DNA of 64,000 nucleotides from contig NZ_HG326652.1 of the NCBI RefSeq assembly GCF_000308295.2, positions 2,661,818 to 2,725,817 on the forward strand, written 5' to 3'. The first letter of the stretch is position 1; the number at the start of each line of letters is the position of its first letter. Positions 55,037 through 63,922 of the stretch are shown here, piece after piece. Both the position numbers and the translations under genes were made by a program. Below the pieces are notes generated by a model. That model had not been told where the DNA came from. It worked only from the letters and a program-made list of their open reading frames with translations, and made no database searches. Origin of the DNA: Afipia birgiae 34632. Its GTDB lineage: Bacteria > Pseudomonadota > Alphaproteobacteria > Rhizobiales > Xanthobacteraceae.

Positions 55037-55169
55037 CTCCCCCTTGTGGGGAGGGTGGCGCATTGAGAGCGAAGCGAACAATGCGCCGGGTGGGGAAAAC
55101 TCCCACCTCGTGCGATGACCCCCACCCCGGCCTCCGCTTCGCTCGGCCGACCCTCCCCACAAGGGGGAG
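55037..55169. repeat. Long inverted repeat between nadC and the cell-wall hydrolase
   Basis: CTCCCCCTTGTGGGGAGGG (55037-55055) and its exact complement (55151-55169), with inner paired segments such as GCGCATTG/CAATGCGC. A dispersed GC-rich repeat of the same family as 62523-62653 and 63839-63880. It probably also ends transcription of both converging genes. Confidence 0.85.
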
Positions 55170-55203
55170 GGAAAGGAAAGGCGGTGGAAGCGCTAACTAA
55201 CTG

Positions 55204-56646
55204 CTACTTCCCGGCCGATATTTCAGCCGAACTCCTGGCTGCTTCAACGAGCTTTGCGGAGATCACCGCCGTCTCCGCTGCCGTGCCCCATGTCGGCGCA
55301 TCCTTGCCGTCGCCCCAGGCGCGCGGACGATAGAAGGTATGTACGCCGTACTTGTACATCTTCTTCATCTCGTTCACCCATGACGGGCGAACCCAGTAGG
55401 CGTGATAGTGCGTCGACTTGCCGACTTCCGGCAGCCACAGCCGTCCGTCGAGGCTTTCACGGGCGATCTTTTTCGCGCGCTCCCACATCTCCGGTTCTTT
55501 CACCACATCGCGGATGCCATCGCAGGCGAATGTGAACTGGCACGACAGATGGCGGTGCGCGTTCTGGTACACGACACCGCAAACTGTGGTCGGATAGTAG
55601 CCGGAGAAGGCGCGGTTCAGAACGACCTGCGCCACCGCGATCTGGCCGCGCACCGCTTCGCCGCGCGCCTCGAAATAGATCGCATCGGTCAGGCACTTTT
55701 CGGATTTCGCGCGCGTTTTCGCATCCAGACCGAGACGTTCCGCGGGAGTGCGCGGCCGCTGGTTCTCGCCGGTGACTTCGCCCTTGCTGGCGACGCTTTC
55801 ACCAGCGGACGGAGCTGACGACTCGCTTGGCAATGCCGCCGGCGTTTTCATGTCCGGATCGATGCCAGGCACAACGATGATCGGCTCTTCACCGGGCTGC
55901 CAGCGCTCAAGCGATCCGCTCGATACGCCGAGCGATGAATTTCCGAAGAACAGGGTCGCGGTCTGGAACGAGAAGCCGTCGCGATTCAATTCCGGTTCTG
56001 CCGCGACGGCGTCTTCACCGGCCGTCGCCGGAGCAGCGTTCAGCGGATGATCGGCGGGAATGTTCTGCAGCGAAACGGAAGACTCATACTGCGGCAGACG
56101 CGGCGCGTTCAGCGCAGCTTCCAGTTCTGCATCGAGCGGCGCGGCTGTATTGGCAGCAGGCACTTCTGCCGTCTTCGCGCCGTACACTGACGCGTTGGAA
56201 TTTGGCTGGTCCTGTTCCGGCTGCGGCGTGGTGACAGGCGCGGCAACCTCAGGCGTGTAAACCGGAAGCCGGTCGCCTTTCGAGGAGCGCACGACCTTGG
56301 GGAAATCCGACTTCTGCAACGGGCGCAAAACCGGACCCAGCGGATCGCGGCCGAGGGAACTTGCGATGTCCATGCCCTGGCTGTCGAGGCTGGCCAGACG
56401 ATACGATGCGGTTTCGGAGGTGCGGGTGCCGATCGGGCGCGGCAGATTGAACGACGCCACCTGCAACATGCGGCGGGACGAGGAGAAGATGTGTTGCTGC
56501 CAGCGCTCCGCAACACCGGGCTGGCGCGCCAGCAGCGATGCGAGGTCCTGATAGCCGATTTCGGTCGGGCTCACTGTCAAGAGACAGAGAACGAAGCCGA
56601 AGGGCGCAAACCGCGCGCCCTTCGACCCGTTACACAACACAGACAT
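55204..56646 (-). CDS. Cell wall hydrolase (SleB-type)
   Basis: 480 residues from the ATG at 56646; the frame opens at 56694. A hydrophobic N-terminal segment (FAPFGFVLCLLTVSPTEIG) acts as signal or anchor. A long Pro/Ala-rich linker spans about residues 110-300. The C-terminal hydrolase_2/SleB domain shows CLTDAIYFEARGEAVRGQIAVAQVVLNRAFSG (catalytic Glu), CGVVYQ and THYHAYWVRPSWV. It is a likely lytic transglycosylase in the periplasm. Confidence 0.88.
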   Translation of the reverse strand: MSVLCNGSKGARFAPFGFVLCLLTVSPTEIGYQDLASLLARQPGVAERWQQHIFSSSRRMLQVASFNLPRPIGTRTSETASYRLASLDSQGMDIASSLGRDPLGPVLRPLQKSDFPKVVRSSKGDRLPVYTPEVAAPVTTPQPEQDQPNSNASVYGAKTAEVPAANTAAPLDAELEAALNAPRLPQYESSVSLQNIPADHPLNAAPATAGEDAVAAEPELNRDGFSFQTATLFFGNSSLGVSSGSLERWQPGEEPIIVVPGIDPDMKTPAALPSESSAPSAGESVASKGEVTGENQRPRTPAERLGLDAKTRAKSEKCLTDAIYFEARGEAVRGQIAVAQVVLNRAFSGYYPTTVCGVVYQNAHRHLSCQFTFACDGIRDVVKEPEMWERAKKIARESLDGRLWLPEVGKSTHYHAYWVRPSWVNEMKKMYKYGVHTFYRPRAWGDGKDAPTWGTAAETAVISAKLVEAARSSAEISAGK

Positions 56647-57305
56647 CGATACGCTCACGCAACTAACGCTTGTACACACGCGATCGAGCGGCACATTCAG
56701 TACAATCCGATCAATTTCGTTGGTATCGAATTAAAGTTGCCGGGGGGTTAATCACCGCGTCCTGTACGCCACACGCAAGCGTGCGCTTGAAAACGCAGCG
56801 CCACATTGAAAGCGTTGGTAAACCGCGCCTGCAGCAAGGTGGTAAACATCGCGTCAACGAAAATAATGAATGCGCGAACTAACGCGGCTCGGGTTCCAAC
56901 CCGGTCTTCAACCGTCATTGCGAGCGAAGCGAAGCAATCCAGGCGGGACAGCCATCAAACGAAGACTGGATTTCTTCGTCGCTTCGCTCCTCGCAATGAC
57001 GCGAGAAGCACAGTCAGCATTCTGTCATCACCGGGCTTGTCCCGGTGATCTCGCCAAGTCAGGCACCGTGCTCGATGGATCGGGATGGCCGGACCAAGTC
57101 CGGCCATGACATCGATATTAGACGCAAAGCCCCCGCGAAAGCGGGGATTCATAACCACCGAACGCCATGCCTTGCGTAGATCGCCGTCATCCTGAGGTGC
57201 GAGCTTTTGCGAGCCTCGAAGGACGACGGCGGCATGGCTGCGCATCCTTCGAGGCTCGCCGCAGTGCGGCTCGCACCTCAGGATGACGCGACGTCTTTAC
57301 GTTCG
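56647..57305. other. Repeat-rich non-coding stretch
   Basis: About 660 bases between the cell-wall hydrolase start and the ppdK terminator. It carries at least four palindromic units: the dispersed repeat 56913-57001, a hairpin ACCGGG-CTTGTCCCGGT near 57031-57047, a CCCCGCGAAAGCGGGG hairpin near 57131-57146, and a large CATCCTGAGGTGCGAG ... CTCAGGATG palindrome at about 57189-57286. No convincing gene. Confidence 0.7.
56913..57001. repeat. Dispersed CATTGCGAGCGAAGC palindromic repeat, copy 3
   Basis: CGTCATTGCGAGCGAAGCGA and its complement-like CGCTTCGCTCCTCGCAATGACG frame AATCCAG ... CTGGATT. Same family as 45466-45510 and 49291-49371. Confidence 0.82.
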
Positions 57306-57345
57306 AAAAAGCAAAATGCCGCCTCCTTTCGGAGGCGGCATTTTG
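57306..57345 (-). terminator. Rho-independent terminator of ppdK
   Basis: 15-base perfect stem CAAAATGCCGCCTCC / GGAGGCGGCATTTTG with a 4-base loop, followed on the - strand by CTTTTT. It begins 18 bases beyond the ppdK stop. Confidence 0.92.
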
Positions 57346-57363
57346 TCTTGATAAGGTTCTAGC

Positions 57364-60210
57364 TTACGCCTGGCTGGCGACAGCCTTGCCGAGCGCGGCC
57401 TGTGCCGCAGCAAGACGGGCGATCGGCACACGGTACGGCGAACACGACACGTAGTCGAGGCCGACCTCGTGACAGAACGCGACCGATGCGGGATCGCCGC
57501 CATGCTCGCCGCAGATGCCCATCTTGAGGCCCGGCCGCGTCTTGCGTCCGCGCTGCACGCCGATCTTCACGAGTTCGCCGACGCCATCGCGATCGACCGA
57601 AATGAACGGATCGATCTCGAGGATACCGCGGGCAATATAAGTACCGAGGAAACTCGCTGCGTCGTCACGGCTGATGCCATAGGTGGTCTGCGTCAGATCG
57701 TTGGTGCCGAACGAGAAGAACTCGGCGGTCTTCGCGATCTCGCCCGCCATCAGACACGCACGCGGCAGTTCGATCATGGTGCCGGTCTGATAGTTGAGCT
57801 TCACGCCAGTATCCTTCATCACCGACTGCGCGGTGGCGTCGATCCGCGCCTTGGTGATATCGAATTCGGCGCGGGTCGCGATCAGCGGCACCATCACCTC
57901 GAGCCCGACCGGCTTGCCGGTGCGCTTGCCGGCCTCAACCGCCGCCTCGAAGATGGCGCGCGCCTGCATCTCGGCGATTTCCGGATAGGCAATCGCCAGA
58001 CGGCAGCCGCGGAAGCCCAGCATCGGGTTGAACTCGGCGAGTTCGCGCGCGCGGTCGGCGATTCTGCGCGGATCGGTGTTCATCGCGCGGGCGACTTCCT
58101 CGATCTCGCTCTGCGAGTGCGGCAGGAACTCATGCAGCGGCGGATCGAGCAGCCGGATGGTGACCGGCAGGCCCTTCATGATCTCGAACAGATCGACGAA
58201 ATCGGCGCGCTGCATCGGCAGAAGCTTCGCAAGCGCCGCGCGCCGTGCGCCTTCGTCCTCCGCGAGGATCATCTCGCGCACCGTGCGGATGCGCGTTTCC
58301 TCGAAGAACATATGCTCGGTGCGGCAAAGGCCGATGCCTTCGGTGCCGAACTTCAGCGCGGTGCGGGCATCCGCCGGTGTATCCGCGTTGGTGCGGACCT
58401 TCAGCTTGCGGACCTGATCGGCCCAGCCCATCAGCGTGTTGAAATCGCCGGACAGTTCCGGCTCGATCATCGGCATGCGGCCGGCCAGCACCTGCCCCAG
58501 CGAACCGTCGATGGTGATGACGTCGCCCGCCTTGAAGCTGCGGTTGCCGATGGTCATCAGCCCGCGGCCGTAATCGACACGCACGGTGCCGCAACCGGAC
58601 ACGCAAGGCTTGCCCATGCCGCGCGCGACCACCGCCGCGTGGGACGTCATGCCGCCGCGCGTGGTGAGGATGCCTTCCGCCGCGTGCATGCCGTGAATGT
58701 CTTCCGGCGAGGTCTCGACGCGCACCAGAATGACCTTGCGGCCATCGGCCTGAAGCTTGGCGGCTTCATCCGACGAGAACACGATTTCGCCAGCGGCAGC
58801 GCCGGGCGATGCAGGCAGACCGGTGGCGATGACGTCGCGCTTGGCGACCGGATCGATGGTCGGATGCAGCAACTGATCGAGCGAGGCCGGATCGATCCGC
58901 GTGATCGCGTCCTTCTTGGTGATCAGGCCTTCATTGGCGAGATCGACCGCGATGCGCAGCGACGCCTTCGCGGTGCGCTTGCCGTTGCGGGTCTGCAGCA
59001 TCCACAGCTTGCCCTGCTCCACCGTGAATTCCATGTCCTGCATGTCACGGTAGTGCTTCTCGAGCTGCGTGTAGATCCGCGTCAGTTCCTTGAACGCGTC
59101 CGGCATCGCGACTTCCATCGACGCCTTGTCCGAACCGGATTCCTTGCGCGCATATTCGGTGATGTCCTGCGGCGTGCGGATGCCCGCAACCACGTCCTCG
59201 CCCTGCGCGTTGATGAGGAATTCGCCGTACAGCCGCTTTTCGCCGGTGGACGGATTGCGCGTGAAGGCAACGCCGGTCGCCGAGGTGTCGCCCATATTGC
59301 CGAACACCATCGACTGGATGTTGACGGCGGTGCCCCATGACTCAGGGATATCGTGCAGGCGGCGATAGGTCACCGCGCGCGCATTCATCCATGACGAGAA
59401 CACCGCCCCAACCGCGCCCCACAACTGCGCGTGCGGGTCCTGCGGGAAGTCCTTGCCGGTTTCGCGCGCCACAGCGTCCTTGTACCTGCCGACCAGATCG
59501 ACCCAGTCGTCCGCAGTCAGTTCGGTATCGAGCGAATAGCCCTTGCTGTCCTTGTAGGTGTCGAGGATGTCCTCGAAGTGATGATGCTCGAAGCCGAGCA
59601 CCACGTCTGAATACATCGTGATGAAGCGGCGATAGCTGTCATAGGCGAAGCGGCGATCGCCCGAGAGCTGTGCCAGCGCTTCCACCGTCGTGTCGTTCAT
59701 GCCGAGGTTGAGGACCGTATCCATCATGCCCGGCATCGAGGCGCGGCCGCCGGAGCGCACCGAGACCAGCAGCGGGTTCTTCGCATCACCGAACGTCTTG
59801 CCCGCGATCTTGCCGACGGCGTCGAGCGCCTTCTCGACCTGCGGCTTCAGATCCTTCGGATAGGTTTTGTCATTGGCGTAAAAATAAGTGCAGACCGAAG
59901 TTGGAATCGTGAAGCCGGGAGGCACCGGCAGACCGAGATTGGCCATCTCGGCAAGGTTCGCGCCCTTGCCGCCGAGCAGGTCGCGCATGCCGGCCTTACC
60001 CTCCGCGCGCCCGTCACCGAACGTGTAAACCCACTTGCCCGCTTGCGTTGTTTTCTTCGCAGCAGGCGCAGATGTCTTCGAGGCTGTTTTCACTGCGGCT
60101 TTGCCCGCAGGTTTAGCGGAAACCGGCTTCGCTTTTGCAGCCGGCTTCGATTTGGAGACTGATTTCGGAGAGGACTTCGCGGCGGATTTCTTCGATGAGG
60201 CTTTGGCCAT
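57364..60210 (-). CDS. ppdK: Pyruvate, phosphate dikinase with histone H1-like N-terminal tail
   Basis: 948 residues from the ATG at 60210; an ATG at 60228 is possible and the frame opens at 60276. Residues 1-57 are an Ala/Lys/Ser/Pro tail with 15 Lys and no acidic residue. The conserved PPDK starts at KWVYTFGDG, with the ATP-grasp domain (GGKGANLAEM, SVRSGGRASMPGMMDTVLNLG), the swivelling phospho-His domain (TRGGMTSHAAVVARGMGKPCVSG, His catalytic), and the PEP/pyruvate TIM barrel (RTEHMFF, GTNDLTQTTYG, ICGEHGGDP with the catalytic Cys). It interconverts pyruvate and PEP for gluconeogenesis. Confidence 0.95.
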   Translation of the reverse strand: MAKASSKKSAAKSSPKSVSKSKPAAKAKPVSAKPAGKAAVKTASKTSAPAAKKTTQAGKWVYTFGDGRAEGKAGMRDLLGGKGANLAEMANLGLPVPPGFTIPTSVCTYFYANDKTYPKDLKPQVEKALDAVGKIAGKTFGDAKNPLLVSVRSGGRASMPGMMDTVLNLGMNDTTVEALAQLSGDRRFAYDSYRRFITMYSDVVLGFEHHHFEDILDTYKDSKGYSLDTELTADDWVDLVGRYKDAVARETGKDFPQDPHAQLWGAVGAVFSSWMNARAVTYRRLHDIPESWGTAVNIQSMVFGNMGDTSATGVAFTRNPSTGEKRLYGEFLINAQGEDVVAGIRTPQDITEYARKESGSDKASMEVAMPDAFKELTRIYTQLEKHYRDMQDMEFTVEQGKLWMLQTRNGKRTAKASLRIAVDLANEGLITKKDAITRIDPASLDQLLHPTIDPVAKRDVIATGLPASPGAAAGEIVFSSDEAAKLQADGRKVILVRVETSPEDIHGMHAAEGILTTRGGMTSHAAVVARGMGKPCVSGCGTVRVDYGRGLMTIGNRSFKAGDVITIDGSLGQVLAGRMPMIEPELSGDFNTLMGWADQVRKLKVRTNADTPADARTALKFGTEGIGLCRTEHMFFEETRIRTVREMILAEDEGARRAALAKLLPMQRADFVDLFEIMKGLPVTIRLLDPPLHEFLPHSQSEIEEVARAMNTDPRRIADRARELAEFNPMLGFRGCRLAIAYPEIAEMQARAIFEAAVEAGKRTGKPVGLEVMVPLIATRAEFDITKARIDATAQSVMKDTGVKLNYQTGTMIELPRACLMAGEIAKTAEFFSFGTNDLTQTTYGISRDDAASFLGTYIARGILEIDPFISVDRDGVGELVKIGVQRGRKTRPGLKMGICGEHGGDPASVAFCHEVGLDYVSCSPYRVPIARLAAAQAALGKAVASQA

Positions 60211-60388
60211 GGCTTCCAGACGCTGCATGAGTGAAACGGCAGCGGCGTTACACCACGGTTGCCTGCTGACGCGCAAGCGACTCCCGCCTGATATCCGCGT
60301 TGTAGGTCACGGACGGTTACAGATTGTTACAGAATCGGACAAATCGCGATGTTTTGTTACCAGATGTGTAACAATCTGAAATACTCCG

Positions 60389-60532
60389 TTACTTAATGAT
60401 CCCCAGTCCGATGATCCCGACCAGGATCAGATAGATCGCCACGATGAAATTCAGCAGCCGCGGCATGACGAGAATCAGCACACCGGCAATGAGTGCGACG
60501 ATTGGCTGAATGTTGGCGACACTGATGGACAT
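60389..60532 (-). CDS. DUF3096 small membrane protein
   Basis: 47 residues from the ATG at 60532 with GGAGAAACC before it; a longer frame to 60670 is not supported. Nearly all hydrophobic: IQPIVALIAGVLILVMPRLLNFIVAIYLILVGIIGLGII, two short helices around MPRLLN, the DUF3096 pattern. Function unknown; inner membrane. Confidence 0.85.
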   Translation of the reverse strand: MSISVANIQPIVALIAGVLILVMPRLLNFIVAIYLILVGIIGLGIIK

Positions 60533-60847
60533 TGGTTTCTCCTGGAGATGAAAGAACGAACGGCATGCACTCGAATCGGGAGAGGAATTTATCCTCCTGC
60601 CGCGGACAGCAACAGCCAACGGCCCCGATAAGCGGTGAGTTCCACACCAGCCGAGAACTTGTGCAGTCATCCACTGCCGTCACCTTCATGAAAATGCCCC
60701 GGTGAAATCACATTCCGGCAGGAACGATGAATGGCGACAGCCATTGTCACCGCTGGTTGATCGGTCTTCGCCGATTTCCGAGCGTGATCGGCATGAGCGA
60801 AATCGCTCTGGGCGATCGGGCTCCCTTTCATCAAGGAGAAAACAACC
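60533..60847. other. Intergenic stretch, promoter region only
   Basis: 315 bases between divergent DUF3096 and DUF1236 genes. Short open frames on both strands lack ribosome sites and family signatures. It probably holds the two divergent promoters; no clear operator palindrome seen. Confidence 0.5.
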
Positions 60848-61210
60848 ATGCGTAATCCCCTTCTCGCAGCAGCGCTGCTGGCCACCGCCACGGCGATGCC
60901 GCTCGCGGCTCAGGCCCAGCAGCGCATCATTGTCGAGGAAGGCGTGACGACCGGTCTCGCCGGCCCCGGCGTCGGCATCATCAGCGAGGATGAGCGTCCG
61001 CGCTTCCGCCAGTACATCGTTCAGGAACGCGTCCCTTCGTATGCGATCGAGTCGCCTGTGCGCGTCGGCACCATCCTGCCGGAAAGCGGCGTGACCTACT
61101 ATGACGTGCCGCAGCAATATGGCGCGACCAGCTATCGCTACACGGTCGTCAACGACCGGCCGATCCTGGTCGAGCCGCGCACACGCCGCGTGATGCAGGT
61201 GATCGACTAG
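60848..61210 (+). CDS. DUF1236 periplasmic protein
   Basis: 120 residues, AAGGAGAAAAC ribosome site. The signal peptide is MRNPLLAAALLATATAMPLAAQA. The mature part has RFRQYIVQERVPSYAIESPVRVGTILPESGVTYYDVPQQYG and ends YRYTVVNDRPILVEPRTRRVMQVID, the DUF1236 pattern (one copy). Common in Bradyrhizobium relatives; function unknown. Confidence 0.9.
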   Translation: MRNPLLAAALLATATAMPLAAQAQQRIIVEEGVTTGLAGPGVGIISEDERPRFRQYIVQERVPSYAIESPVRVGTILPESGVTYYDVPQQYGATSYRYTVVNDRPILVEPRTRRVMQVID

Positions 61211-61265
61211 CCCTCATCGCTTGAGCCGACGGTCCATCCCCGCTATGACGACCCAAACGAATCAA

Positions 61266-61296
61266 CCCCGCACGGTTTCCGTGCAGGGCTTTTTTA
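61266..61296 (+). terminator. Rho-independent terminator of the DUF1236 gene
   Basis: CCCGCACGG-TTT-CCGTGCAGGG hairpin with one bulged A, followed by GCTTTTTTAA. It lies 55 bases after the stop and just before the convergent gene ends. Confidence 0.88.
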
Positions 61297-61306
61297 ATGC
61301 GCGCCG

Positions 61307-62410
61307 TTATGATCCCTGCAGGATCGACAGGATGTTACTGGTCGACTTGTAACTCTGCAGCACATTGTCGCGGAAGGACGGAGACCAGCCTGAGGCTTGC
61401 CGTTCTTCATCGCTCATCCCGGAATAGCTCTGAAGAATACCGAGGCTGAGCTGGGTGGGATCGCCGCTCTGCTGGCTCTGCTTGAGGGATGCCAAGATGT
61501 TGGCGCGGTTGCGCGAATCCAGTTCCTTCTTCGCCGCGTAGATTTCCTGGTTCGAAAACTTCTGATCCTGATTGAGCGTGATCGCCGACAGTGAGCGACT
61601 GTCGATCGACGAGAAATCCACAAGCTGCCCGAATTTCCGCGCCGGATCGTAGACCAGTTCTGTGCCCCTTTCCGCAGCGAGACTGGCCTGCGCATCAAGC
61701 GCGGCGCGGACATTGGTTGCAACCGTACTGAACGACTTGGTCGTTCCAACCGGCGCGCCATCCGGATACTTCGCAAGATAGCTCGCGACCGGATCGCCGG
61801 AAATGCCCGATGGCGCGGTATCCGGCTTCTGCTTTGCAGCCTCATAGCCTTTCAGCACGGCGGCGCGCTGCGCGGACCATGCGGCGGTCCCCTTCTCTTC
61901 GCTGCTCGCGCCGTCGAGATACTCCAGCGCCGCCTTGTAGACGACGGTGTAATTCTTGGTCATCGACGTGGCCGCAGCGGCAGGCGCAAGCGCGGCATTG
62001 AAGCGGTTGGTCAGCTCGCCGGACGCGACGCTTTGTTCGTCGGGCGTGAACTTTCCGCTGCTGTTGGTGGCGATGGCGAACAGCGAGCGGCGATCCAGCG
62101 ACGACAGATCAATCGCGGTTTTGCCATCGACAATCGGCCCCGTCACTTTCGCGGCGGCATAAAGCTTGTCCAGCGCGGCGCGCGCATCATTCGTCACCGT
62201 GGTGAAATCCGGCGTCTTCGCCTCGGCGGCCATCCGCGCTTTGGCGGCATCCGACAGCGTCAGGTTGGTCGCGGCGCTGGGATCGAGCGCGTTATTGCCC
62301 GCCTCCGCCGCATTCAGTGCATCGGCGAGTGAGGGCGGCGCAGCGGCGGCGGCGCGCGCATAGGCGGAGCCATATTGAGCGTAGGGATTGGTGCCATTGA
62401 TCGACGTCAT
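61307..62410 (-). CDS. Hypothetical protein with internal duplication
   Basis: 367 residues with an Ala-rich N-terminus (YARAAAAAPPSLADALNAAEAG) and no signal peptide. Two similar blocks of about 65 residues: near 70-132 (TNDARAALDKLY .. IDLSSLDRRSLFAIATN .. KFTPDEQSVASGEL) and near 226-293 (ATNVRAALDAQA .. VDFSSIDSRSLSAITLN .. KFSNQEIYAAKKEL). Each has an N-x-x-x-KF-[ST]-x-x-E segment reminiscent of a degenerate EF-hand. Function not recognised; a secreted or flagellar-associated role is only a guess. Confidence 0.82.
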   Translation of the reverse strand: MTSINGTNPYAQYGSAYARAAAAAPPSLADALNAAEAGNNALDPSAATNLTLSDAAKARMAAEAKTPDFTTVTNDARAALDKLYAAAKVTGPIVDGKTAIDLSSLDRRSLFAIATNSSGKFTPDEQSVASGELTNRFNAALAPAAAATSMTKNYTVVYKAALEYLDGASSEEKGTAAWSAQRAAVLKGYEAAKQKPDTAPSGISGDPVASYLAKYPDGAPVGTTKSFSTVATNVRAALDAQASLAAERGTELVYDPARKFGQLVDFSSIDSRSLSAITLNQDQKFSNQEIYAAKKELDSRNRANILASLKQSQQSGDPTQLSLGILQSYSGMSDEERQASGWSPSFRDNVLQSYKSTSNILSILQGS

Positions 62411-62522
62411 GCGGGTCCCAGCCTTCGCTAACAGCCGTTAACGGAAGTTACCGGAACCTTACAGAACATGGTTAACGAGGGGTAAACGGCACAACGCTGC
62501 AGTCAGCGTGAAAGAAAGATCA

Positions 62523-62653
62523 CCCCACCCGACTGGCCGTCGGCCAGCCACCCTCCCCATTCAGGGGAGGGATAGGCTTGCGGAATGCGAGCGGCTCTTT
62601 CTCCTCCCTCCCCCTTCGTGGGGAGGGCCGGACCGAACGGTCCGGGGTGGGGG
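62523..62653. repeat. GC-rich dispersed palindromic repeat upstream of the 367-residue protein gene
   Basis: CACCCTCCCCATTCAGGGGAGGG followed by CCTCCCCCTTCGTGGGGAGGG and the CGGACCGAACGGTCCG palindrome, up to the glyS stop. Related to 55037-55169 and 63839-63880. Probably non-coding. Confidence 0.75.
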
Positions 62654-63835
62654 TCAATCCTGAATCTTCGAGAAGTCCGCCACCGCGCGCGTGGCTTCGC
62701 GGATTTCGTTGAGCAACTTCAGGCGATTTTCGCGCACCTTTGCGTCGTCGTCGTTGACCTTCACCTTGTCGAAGAAGGCATCGACGGCAGGACGCAGTTT
62801 GGCAATCGCCGTCATCGCCGACGCAAAGTCTTCCCTGGCCACCGCAGCGCTGGCCTCGGTCTTCACCTGCGCGATGGCACTGGCGAGCGCCTTCTCCTCG
62901 TCGAGCTTGTAGAGCGAGGCGTCCGGCGCACCGTCGAACTTGCGCTTGTCCTTCTTCTCCTCGATGGCGAGGATGTTCGACGCACGCTTGGTGCCTGCGA
63001 GAAGGTTCTTGCCGTCGTCGCTATCGAGGAATTTGCCCAGCGCTTCGACACGGCGGACGACCATCAACAGATCATCCTGACCACCGAGCGCGAACACTGC
63101 GTCGACGAGATCATGCCGCGCGCCCTGATCGCGGAGCTGAACCTTCAGGCGGTCGGCGAAAAAGGCGAGCAGATCGTTGCCGTCGTGCGGCTTCGTCGCT
63201 TTCGCGAAGACGGAAAGCAAAGGCAGGCGAATTCCATTGTCCGCAACGAGCCGGATCACACCCAGCGCTGCACGACGCAACGCAAACGGATCCTTCGAAC
63301 CCGTCGGCTTTTCGTCAATGGCCCAGAAGCCCGTCAGAATATCGAGTTTGTCAGCCAACGCCACAGCGATGCTGACCGCATCGGTCGGCACGCGATCGGC
63401 AGGTCCCTGCGGCTTGTAGTGATCTTCAATCGCTGCCGCGACGCTGGCGTCCTCGCCCTGCGCCAGCGCGTAGTATTTACCCATCAGCCCTTGCACTTCG
63501 GGGAATTCACCGACGACTTCGGTGAGCAGGTCAGCTTTCGCGAGTTGCGCAGCGCGCTTGGTCTTCGCAACATCAGCGCCCACTAACGGTGCGATCTCTG
63601 CCGCCAGCCGTTCGATGCGCGCGATGCGCTCCGCCTGCGTGCCGAGCTTCTCGTGGAATACGATCTGCGCGAACTTCGGCAGCCGATCCTCGAGCTTCGT
63701 CTTGAGGTCGGTCTCATAGAAGAACTTCGCATCCGACAACCGCGCGCGGATGACGCGCTCGTTGCCCGCAACAATCGCCTTGCCGCCGTCGGTGGCTTCG
63801 ACATTGGCGGTCAGGATGAACTTGTTGGCGAGTTG
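62654..63835 (-). CDS. glyS: Glycyl-tRNA synthetase beta subunit, partial (C-terminal part)
   Basis: 394 codons of the GlyS beta subunit are visible: [106 protein letters not shown], then the anticodon-binding-like DALR end. The N-terminal half lies beyond 63835 and is missing. At 63836-63880 the homologous sequence changes into a palindromic repeat, and the frame meets a stop at 63920-63922. Either the gene is broken here or the end of the sequence is misassembled. GlyQ would be upstream. Confidence 0.92.
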   Translation of the reverse strand, partial: QLANKFILTANVEATDGGKAIVAGNERVIRARLSDAKFFYETDLKTKLEDRLPKFAQIVFHEKLGTQAERIARIERLAAEIAPLVGADVAKTKRAAQLAKADLLTEVVGEFPEVQGLMGKYYALAQGEDASVAAAIEDHYKPQGPADRVPTDAVSIAVALADKLDILTGFWAIDEKPTGSKDPFALRRAALGVIRLVADNGIRLPLLSVFAKATKPHDGNDLLAFFADRLKVQLRDQGARHDLVDAVFALGGQDDLLMVVRRVEALGKFLDSDDGKNLLAGTKRASNILAIEEKKDKRKFDGAPDASLYKLDEEKALASAIAQVKTEASAAVAREDFASAMTAIAKLRPAVDAFFDKVKVNDDDAKVRENRLKLLNEIREATRAVADFSKIQD

Positions 63836-63838
63836 ATC

Positions 63839-63880
63839 TCCCCTCCCCCGCCTGCGGCGGGGAGGGGTCGGGGGTGGGGG
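63839..63880. repeat. GC-rich palindromic repeat at the glyS break
   Basis: CTCCCCTCCCCCGCC-TGC-GGCGGGGAGGGG hairpin followed by TCGGGGGTGGGGGG, same family as 55037-55169 and 62523-62653. The glyS frame stays open through it, encoding a Pro/Arg-rich stretch foreign to GlyS. Confidence 0.75.
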
Positions 63881-63922
63881 GAAGCGGCGGCGGACGATGA
63901 AGCGCCCCCCCCTCCACCCCTA

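Noticed and set aside
57469..59340. 623-codon open frame antisense to ppdK
   Set aside because: Composition is Arg/His/Asp-rich with no family pattern, and it exactly mirrors the GC-rich codons of a strong PPDK gene.
62585..63586. 333-codon open frame antisense to glyS
   Set aside because: Mirrors the glyS frame; starts in a palindromic repeat; no domain.
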